From CAYFZR01 sp046760505 [NCBI: Candidatus Hydrothermarchaeota archaeon] (lineage in GTDB: Archaea > CAYFZR01), in contig JBHIEG010000019.1 of assembly GCA_046760505.1 (NCBI GenBank), positions 1 through 37,148 on the forward strand: a stretch of DNA of 37,148 nucleotides, read 5' to 3'. The position numbers and the translations under genes were made by a program. Numbering within the stretch: position 1 is the first letter of the stretch; every line of letters starts with the position of its first letter. Shown here piece after piece: positions 31,219-37,148 of the stretch. The notes beneath the pieces are model-generated. The model did not search any database, was not told where the DNA came from, and saw only the letters and a list, made by a program, of their open reading frames with translations.

Positions 31219-31371
31219 TTATTTACTGGCAAGTTCTTCTAAAACTTCTCTTGGCAATTTTTTCGCTATATCTATCTTCTTGGGACACTTTCCCAACTTT
31301 ATATTTCTTTCTTTCGCTGCCTGCTTAAGATCTGCCATCTTAACATTTTTTATCAGTTTCTCAATATCCAT
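31219..31371 (-). CDS. 50-residue basic helical protein, SAP-like
   Basis: ATG 31371 to TAA 31221-31219, with GGAGGT 7 bases upstream of the ATG, which makes this a convincing gene despite its size. The pattern 'MADLKQAAKERNIKLGK' then 'KKIDIAKKLPREVLEELA' is a helix, an extended loop and a helix, like SAP or HeH motifs that bind DNA or RNA. One cysteine is present. It is near no gene it could be translationally coupled to. The function is unknown; the SAP reading is an inference. Confidence 0.65.
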   Translation of the reverse strand: MDIEKLIKNVKMADLKQAAKERNIKLGKCPKKIDIAKKLPREVLEELASK

Positions 31372-31460
31372 TTGTAAACCTCCAATCTTGTCAAATCTTG
31401 TAAGTCAAATCTTATAAACAATTTTCAATATTAAAATCTTGAGTCTCTCATATTAGGTTT

Positions 31461-32441
31461 CTAGTATAAGGATCTAGAGATTATCGGAACCAAAGCCATT
31501 AAAACACACTGTTCAGTCAAAGAAAGACGATCTGTTATTCCCTTAGAAAGAAAACCTATGGCTCCTTCTTTTTCTCCAATTTTATTTATACCTGATACTT
31601 TTTCCATAATCTCTTCCATCTCTTTACCATTCAAAATCTCATCGATAACTCTTTTGGGTACCTCAAACCCAGGACTGCTGCCCACAAATACCTTGCCTTC
31701 CTTGTCTATTATGGCACACCACTGAACATCAACGTAACCTGTGCTCGCATGAGGATTTTTTGTTAACCCGGCTTCTATTCCAACACCAAAATCAGCACCA
31801 GTCTTGTTTAACGCTTCTTTTCCTCTCTTTATTGCATTTATCAATATCTCATCGTTAAAGGGTTGAAGCGGAGTATCAACCCTGCAAGAGATAATTTCCA
31901 CATTTTCAAATACTCTTTTAAAAATTTTTCTGGTTGCTTCTATTTTCACGGGATTTTTTGAGCCTACCGCAACTTTTATTTTGTTGTTTCTGTCAAGAAT
32001 TATGTTGCCTTTCTCATCTATCTCGCCCTTCCTTATTCTGGTAGTGGATATTGGATTTCCATTTTTTGCCTTTACCATTCCAACTTTTATAATTTCCAAA
32101 GGTTTAAGCCCTCTTTCTGCCCTAACCCTGTTTACCTTAACTCCTTCCATATATGTTTCCTCAGAAACTATTAAGACGTCAAAATCACCTCCTTTAGTTA
32201 ATTTAAGTGGATCTTTTAATTCAATGATTTCATATTTACCGGAATACCCTTTATGGTCCAAAAATTTCTCTAGATTCTTTTTTCTTTCATTATAATTATG
32301 GATTAAATGGTTTTTTTCTATTAACTCATCGGCTAACAGGCCTATTGTCAAAAAATCTCCCACTTCAAATGCCTTATTAAATAATTTTTCATGTCCTAGA
32401 TGAATTATATCAAATGTGCCTCCAATAACGACTTTTTTCAT
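31461..32441 (-). CDS. Phosphopantetheine adenylyltransferase fused to DUF84 (inosine/xanthosine triphosphatase-like) domain
   Basis: A two-domain protein of 326 residues. Residues 1-150 are an archaeal CoaD-like adenylyltransferase: VIGGTFDIIHLGHEKLF holds the HxGH nucleotidyltransferase motif, and ISTTRIRKGEI is the second ATP-binding motif; it makes dephospho-CoA from 4'-phosphopantetheine. Residues about 155-326 are a DUF84/YjjX-type NTPase: KVAVGSKNPVKIEATRKIF, FGVGIEAGL, GAIGFLSKG and LTEQCVLMAL, which removes non-canonical purine triphosphates. GGTGAT at 32445-32450 is correctly spaced for ATG 32441 rather than ATG 32444. It is tightly coupled to the upstream KH/PP-loop gene, whose stop lies in the ribosome site. 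Confidence 0.9.
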   Translation of the reverse strand: MKKVVIGGTFDIIHLGHEKLFNKAFEVGDFLTIGLLADELIEKNHLIHNYNERKKNLEKFLDHKGYSGKYEIIELKDPLKLTKGGDFDVLIVSEETYMEGVKVNRVRAERGLKPLEIIKVGMVKAKNGNPISTTRIRKGEIDEKGNIILDRNNKIKVAVGSKNPVKIEATRKIFKRVFENVEIISCRVDTPLQPFNDEILINAIKRGKEALNKTGADFGVGIEAGLTKNPHASTGYVDVQWCAIIDKEGKVFVGSSPGFEVPKRVIDEILNGKEMEEIMEKVSGINKIGEKEGAIGFLSKGITDRLSLTEQCVLMALVPIISRSLY

Positions 32442-32445
32442 CATA

Positions 32446-33465
32446 TCACCTTAAGATTGAGTATATCTGTTTTAAAGCTTGTCCAGGCTCCATTATACCT
32501 GCTCTTGTTTTTCTCAGAATCCTCTGAATGGAATATCTTCTGAGATGAGGATGTTTTTTATGTACTTCTCTAAGAAGGGGGCAGGCATACCCAAAACTAG
32601 GAATTTCTATACCTATTTTCTTGAGTAATTCTTCACCCTGCCCTTTTTTTAGAGAAAGAGCCGCCAATAAATTTATTCTAACCAAATCTCTATTTATTAC
32701 CTTTATAGCCTGAGTTCCAGTTGGTAGAAGGTTCCCGAACATTATCAATGGAATTTTTTCCCTGATGTTGTATTCGTAGAGGCTTTTCTTGAGTTCAGCA
32801 TGACATCTCCCGCATGGATGAATATGTCCCTTCAAAGCCTTTTCCCATATTTCTTCCAAGGAATGGGGAGGATCCAGATAATAATGGGGAACATCTAACT
32901 CCTTAACAACGAATTCAATATTCTCCTTTAATTGAGAAGGAAGCACAATGGTTCCAGGATCCATGGTTATGGCGATGGGGTTCATACCTGCCATTTTTGC
33001 TATGGCTAATGTGCTTGAACTGTCTCCTCCCCCAGAGAGAGCTATCGTAGTCAAATGACTTTCACTCTCTTCATTCACAGGAAGATCAGGAAAAAAATCT
33101 GCATTTTCCAACAAAGGTAATACATAATTTTTAAGACTAAACTTGACCTTCTTAGACACATCAGAATTAAGAACTTCCTTTAATTTACCTATAGATTCTT
33201 CTATTCTTATCCTTCTTACTATCAGATCTGTCTCTGCTTCTACATGGATCTGACCTATGTTTAACATTTCTTTTAATCTTCCAACTACCCATCCTCCTGG
33301 ACCTATGATTACCGCCTTGTCGGATCTATCTGTAGCTACAATCAACAGTAAATCTTTATCCTCATTGTATTCGACCCTTGAAATACTGGGGGTAGAAGAT
33401 GCTATCATGCCTAATTCTTTCCTAATATCATCTATTAGTCCAAGAATCTCTTCCTTTGAGTACAT
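32446..33465 (-). CDS. KH-domain plus PP-loop ATPase (TtuA/Ncs6-like, predicted RNA-modifying)
   Basis: A 339-residue protein. The N-terminal 120 residues include a KH-like RNA-binding motif (AVIIGPGGWVVGRLKEML, the GxxG loop). From about residue 135 there is a PP-loop ATPase with the pyrophosphate loop TTIALSGGGDSSST, then HPCGRCHAELK (two cysteines) and GYACPLLREV (a third), as in tRNA-thiolating enzymes that use a cysteine pair or an Fe-S cluster. RNA modification, probably sulfur insertion, is a good guess, but the substrate is unknown. It is between MCM (90 bases upstream) and the PPAT fusion, with a 1-4 base link to the latter. Confidence 0.85.
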   Translation of the reverse strand: MYSKEEILGLIDDIRKELGMIASSTPSISRVEYNEDKDLLLIVATDRSDKAVIIGPGGWVVGRLKEMLNIGQIHVEAETDLIVRRIRIEESIGKLKEVLNSDVSKKVKFSLKNYVLPLLENADFFPDLPVNEESESHLTTIALSGGGDSSSTLAIAKMAGMNPIAITMDPGTIVLPSQLKENIEFVVKELDVPHYYLDPPHSLEEIWEKALKGHIHPCGRCHAELKKSLYEYNIREKIPLIMFGNLLPTGTQAIKVINRDLVRINLLAALSLKKGQGEELLKKIGIEIPSFGYACPLLREVHKKHPHLRRYSIQRILRKTRAGIMEPGQALKQIYSILR

Positions 33466-33555
33466 CGTATATTTTTGTACTCCTTTTACCTCTTATATTT
33501 TCACCTTGCATAATTATCTAAAGATGAAAAATAAGTTTGATCAAACGCAAAATTT

Positions 33556-35589
33556 TTATACTCTCTTTATATGCCCTCTTTTAGGCTCAAAAATCTCTCC
33601 TCTCTGTCTGAGAATCTCAATTATCTCCTTTGTCCTTTCTTTATCAATGCCCCTATTTTCTGCCTCCGCGATTATCTCTTCAACAGGCAGTATCTCTCCC
33701 AGACTTTCTTCCAACTCTTTGATGATTTCATGAATTACTTTGATCCTGTCTCTCTGTGTTTTTGTCGTTCCTACCATTATCTTATCTATATCTATTTCCC
33801 CAGTCTCTGGATCGATGCCTATTTCCTTTAAGCAATGTTCCACTATTCTAATTACCCTCTCTACATCTTCCACTCTCACGAAATTATCAAGGCGGGCACG
33901 TGCTGATGCCTCAGCAAGTCTTATAACTGCTTCTAGCTGTCTGGCTGTTATAGAGATAGCTGCTTCCTCTTTTTCTCCTTTTTTTCTCATTTTTACGTAA
34001 AAATCTTCTAGAATCTTTGCCGCATCATCCGTTAATACGGGTTTAATTCTTTTGGAGTAGGCTATGTATTTCCTTAAAAGATCTATCGGGATGGGGGGTT
34101 TTATTTCCTCTTCGCCCATTTGATGTACCTTTATTATATGTCTGGCTAGCGCCCGATCCCTCTCTTCATCAGGACGGTCTGAAAGTGCAAATATGAGATC
34201 GAATCTACTCAATAAAGTGGGTGGAAGGTTTATTTGGTCGGCTATTGGTAAATAGGGATCAAATCTACCATATTTTGGATTTGCTGCGGCTAATACTGCA
34301 CATCTTGCATTTAGAGTAGCCATTATACCTGCCTTGGCAACGGACACCGTCTGCTGCTCTAAAGTTTCATGCATAGCAGATCTATCTTCGTTTCTCATCT
34401 TATCAATTTCATCTATGCAGGCGATTCCTTTGTCTGCTAAAACCAATGCTCCTGCTTCTAAAGTCCATGAACCTTCTCCAAAATCATCTTTTATTGCAGA
34501 AGCAGTTAATCCTGCACCAGTAGCACCTCTTCCTGATGTATAGATACCTTTTGGTGCTAAATGGCTTACATAACGTAGTAATTGAGACTTTGCAATGCCT
34601 GGATCTCCTATTAAAAATATGTGGATGTCTCCTCTAATTTTTGTATCATCAGGTAACTTCTTAGGAACTCCTCCAAATAACTGGAGGATAATGGCTTCCT
34701 TTGCCATCTCGAATCCGAATATGGAGGGTGCAATAGAATCGAGGATTCTCTGGTATATATCTGGCTCTGATGCGAGTTCTTTTATCACTCTTTCGTCTCC
34801 CTCACTTATCTCCAATTCTTCAAACTCTTGTTCTATTGGCTCAATGTAATTTGCCTCTAGGAAAAGTTCAAAAACAGTAGATCTCCTCCCTCTAACCGAT
34901 GTCCTGAGAACGCCGTTTACTATAACCTTATCTCCGGGTGATGCCACTCCAGTGAGATCGTCCTCGACGAAAACATCGATCTGAATAGGATGTTCCCCTC
35001 CGGGTAGATCCTCAAAAGATTCTTGGACTCTTAACTTTTGAGAGTCCACGAACTTAGACTTATTGACCATCAATCTGAAGGGGCCCCTTCTTCCACACTC
35101 GCACTCATATGGCTGTTTTATTTGACCTGTAGTTTGAATTACGGTTATTTCGGAGCCACACCTCTGACACTCAAAAACGCCCTCAACTAATTTCGGTCTG
35201 ATATCCGTGACCTTTCTCACAAGCGATTCAAATGATATGAAGGTTTCAATGTCTTTGTTTCTCAGATCTCGAAGCTTCTTTTTCTTAGGTAAATTTTCAA
35301 ATCTGATGTTTATTTCGACGTCTTCCTCTTCAATGGGCAGATTAAGTTCCTTTAAGGCTAGTTTTGCTGCCTCAATCGTGACGTCTGGGGCCCTGATCAA
35401 ATCATCCGTTAGCGTGGCATCGTATCTATCCAAGTCGTTACAGTTTATTACCAGGGAACGTTTTTCCGGATAACTTTTAGCCACCTCTAGTATTGCTCCA
35501 TAGTAGTATCTTCTGAAAAATTCCTCGAACTTCGGGATCAGGTCCTCTTTTTCAATAAAGGACTCTTCATACGCAGATATTTCGCTCAT
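33556..35589 (-). CDS. mcm: Replicative DNA helicase MCM
   Basis: The archaeal minichromosome maintenance helicase that unwinds DNA at the fork as a hexamer. The N-terminal domain carries a zinc motif (CQRCGSEI then CECGRRGPF, about residues 139-166). The AAA+ core has Walker A GDPGIAKSQLLRY, Walker B GIACIDEIDKM, the sensor AAANPKYGRF and the arginine finger in LLSRFDLIFAL. The C-terminal end is a winged helix (LPVEEIIAEAENRGIDKERTKEIIEILRQ). Length 677 with no intein. ATG 35589 is preceded by GTGGATATGC, a weak ribosome site. It may head the operon with the KH/PP-loop gene. Confidence 0.97.
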   Translation of the reverse strand: MSEISAYEESFIEKEDLIPKFEEFFRRYYYGAILEVAKSYPEKRSLVINCNDLDRYDATLTDDLIRAPDVTIEAAKLALKELNLPIEEEDVEINIRFENLPKKKKLRDLRNKDIETFISFESLVRKVTDIRPKLVEGVFECQRCGSEITVIQTTGQIKQPYECECGRRGPFRLMVNKSKFVDSQKLRVQESFEDLPGGEHPIQIDVFVEDDLTGVASPGDKVIVNGVLRTSVRGRRSTVFELFLEANYIEPIEQEFEELEISEGDERVIKELASEPDIYQRILDSIAPSIFGFEMAKEAIILQLFGGVPKKLPDDTKIRGDIHIFLIGDPGIAKSQLLRYVSHLAPKGIYTSGRGATGAGLTASAIKDDFGEGSWTLEAGALVLADKGIACIDEIDKMRNEDRSAMHETLEQQTVSVAKAGIMATLNARCAVLAAANPKYGRFDPYLPIADQINLPPTLLSRFDLIFALSDRPDEERDRALARHIIKVHQMGEEEIKPPIPIDLLRKYIAYSKRIKPVLTDDAAKILEDFYVKMRKKGEKEEAAISITARQLEAVIRLAEASARARLDNFVRVEDVERVIRIVEHCLKEIGIDPETGEIDIDKIMVGTTKTQRDRIKVIHEIIKELEESLGEILPVEEIIAEAENRGIDKERTKEIIEILRQRGEIFEPKRGHIKRV

Positions 35590-35730
35590 GCATATCCACT
35601 TAAACCCGCTACTAATTAATGTTTACTGCGATTATATTAAATTTTCCTTTCTTTCAAGATTATAAATTACAGAAGATTATAATTGAGTAATTTTTCGGAT
35701 CTTTTCCATGAACGAAGGAAAAAAAATGTT

Positions 35731-36987
35731 TTACCCCTTAATCCTTCTGAACAAGCCAAACACGATCATGGAACCCAATATTAAACCAATACCGCTCTTC
35801 CATATTTTTGCTTTCATAGAAAGATCTTCTAGTTCTTTTTGTTTTTGCAGTATCTTCGTCTGATATACTTCGTACCAGTCCCTATACAGTCTAGTATCGT
35901 TTTTGTAATAATCCGCCAATCTTTTTTTATCGTTTGCCTTCTTCATGAGTTCGTACATCTCTTTTTGTTTACTCTCAACCCGTTGGGAATAATAATAGAC
36001 TTCTTTCTGATATTGGATCAATCTAGATTCGTAAAATGTTTTTTTAACATTTTCTGTAGTATCCAAAGTTGTTTTTGCCCAAGAAATTGCTTTAATATAG
36101 TCACCTTTTTCAAAAGAACTTAATGAAACCTTCAACTGATACTCCGCTCTGGATAGTTCTTCATCGACCTCGCCAACATTCTCTCCGCTCTTTTTTGCTC
36201 TTTCCACTGACTGTTTCAGTGCCCATACCGCTCCACTCGCCTCATCCACAAAATTTTTAGCGTAGATTCTTTCATCCTCTTTAAGCGAATTATATGCCTC
36301 TTCAGCAAGGGAACTGGCCTTCTTATATTCCTGTGCAGCATTTACAAGGTCATCTTTTTCAAAAAGTGTCTCCGCTGTCAAAAATATTTTTTTAGCTGAA
36401 CTTATCAACTCTCTAGGCTTAGATGTCGTTATTCCTACGTTTCTCACGCTCATTATCTCTCTTTCCACTCTATCAATGTTTGTCTTCGCAAGATCCCTTA
36501 AAAAAATGACAGCCTCTGGCGAAGTATCCAAAATTTTTTTCGAATCAGACAACCTTATGGGTATTCCACCAGATTTTAGTTCCTGCTGAATAAAATAATC
36601 CGTGTTCTGTTTAATTTCATCATAACCTAATAGATGGATACGTTTGTCTATCACAACATAAGGAACAATAAGCCCTGGATTATTCTTTTTATACGAACTT
36701 ATGAAGTAGTCCTTGTTTTCTGGTATGTCTGTGTTGATTTTTCTCACTACAACGTTATCTCCCCATCTATCCTGAAGTTTTTCAAAGAACATCTCTTTTG
36801 CAAGGAGTTTACACGCTGCGCATTCCTCATTCCAGAAGTATTCCACCAAAACTGCGTTTTTAATTTCTTCATAATTTTCTCCAGAAATCCAGTCCATAGT
36901 TGAGCTTGAATCTTTTCCATGGTGATGTACCTGAGCATAGGCGATGCTGATAGCAAGCAGAAGCGAAATTAGGATTTCTTTATTAAT
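35731..36987 (-). CDS. Secreted thioredoxin-like protein with coiled coil and C-terminal membrane anchor; probable ATT start
   Basis: The frame from ATG 36897 lacks a signal peptide, but the frame continues upstream and reads a perfect one: ATT AAT AAA GAA at 36987 gives MNKEILISLLLAISIAYA, with cleavage before QVHHHG. GGGGGT lies 6 bases before that ATT. No ATG, GTG or TTG lies between the upstream stop and ATG 36897. The mature protein has a thioredoxin fold with a CAAC pair (NEECAACK) and a long helical region with repeats such as SAKKIFLTAETLFEKDDLVNAAQEYKKA, then a C-terminal transmembrane helix (SGIGLILGSMIVFGLF) and RRIKG. Extracytoplasmic disulfide or thiol chemistry is likely. Confidence 0.8.
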   Translation of the reverse strand: MNKEILISLLLAISIAYAQVHHHGKDSSSTMDWISGENYEEIKNAVLVEYFWNEECAACKLLAKEMFFEKLQDRWGDNVVVRKINTDIPENKDYFISSYKKNNPGLIVPYVVIDKRIHLLGYDEIKQNTDYFIQQELKSGGIPIRLSDSKKILDTSPEAVIFLRDLAKTNIDRVEREIMSVRNVGITTSKPRELISSAKKIFLTAETLFEKDDLVNAAQEYKKASSLAEEAYNSLKEDERIYAKNFVDEASGAVWALKQSVERAKKSGENVGEVDEELSRAEYQLKVSLSSFEKGDYIKAISWAKTTLDTTENVKKTFYESRLIQYQKEVYYYSQRVESKQKEMYELMKKANDKKRLADYYKNDTRLYRDWYEVYQTKILQKQKELEDLSMKAKIWKSGIGLILGSMIVFGLFRRIKG

Positions 36988-37148
36988 TTCACTACCCCCT
37001 TTTAAACTAAATTTTTATAAATATACTATCTAAGCATAAGATAATTGTCTATTCATAAATAAGATATTTATAGGTAGCGATATTTTTTTGAATAATATAT
37101 ATCTCTCGAATGAAGAATATAATAGATAGATAACTACACGGTAGATAA

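Overview
This is an archaeal, AT-rich, gene-dense chromosome segment. The case for Archaea rests on an archaeal MCM replicative helicase, an archaeal-type topoisomerase I with a C-terminal zinc ribbon, a single-domain KaiC-like ATPase, an archaeal phosphopantetheine adenylyltransferase fused to a DUF84 NTPase, archaeal-type PurD, TATA-box promoters, and Shine-Dalgarno sequences of the GGTGAT/GGAGGTG type. A euryarchaeal or euryarchaeal-like lineage is most likely; I cannot name the genus. No rRNA, tRNA, CRISPR array, transposase or prophage was seen.

Layout. 0-2.8 kb: a three-hairpin leader, topA, and a convergent unknown gene. 3.0-5.5 kb: KaiC-like ATPase, small thioredoxin-like protein, and a DUF11-type surface protein. 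5.5-9.5 kb: a coiled-coil lipoprotein, SpoIIM-like membrane protein, PHP phosphoesterase, TIM-barrel epimerase-like protein and SppA protease. 9.5-14.7 kb (minus strand): purD, a macro-domain protein, and the operon paaK-paaK-ACT. 14.9-18.3 kb: hemE-hemH-hemY, the last three steps from uroporphyrinogen III toward heme. 18.4-23.1 kb: a branched-chain amino-acid-type ABC transporter split into livKHM (plus) and livGF (minus) running tail to tail. 23.2-26.8 kb: iorA-iorB plus an FrhB-family iron-sulfur flavoprotein whose domains are in circularly permuted order. 27.0-28.0 kb: a three-helix membrane protein, a Tat-type Rieske protein, and a 34-residue protein resembling the Rieske membrane anchor. 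28.1-31.4 kb: very AT-rich, full of small regulators (three winged-helix paralogs, a Cys-rich HTH regulator, two small zinc-binding proteins, a SAP-like 50-mer, an Lsm-like acidic protein) and inverted repeats. 31.5-37 kb (minus strand): PPAT-DUF84 fusion, KH/PP-loop ATPase, MCM, and a secreted thioredoxin/coiled-coil protein.

How it may fit together. Two aryl-CoA ligases, the ACT regulator, indolepyruvate:ferredoxin oxidoreductase, the FrhB-like protein and the amino-acid-type transporter suggest one module interconverting aryl acids, aryl-CoAs and 2-oxo acids with ferredoxin (possibly F420) as electron carrier. Heme synthesis and the Rieske protein point to a membrane electron-transfer chain. 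The most notable items are the permuted FrhB protein, the Rieske-anchor microprotein, the mosaic third winged-helix paralog, and the repeated operator-like sites of the 26.9-31.1 kb region.
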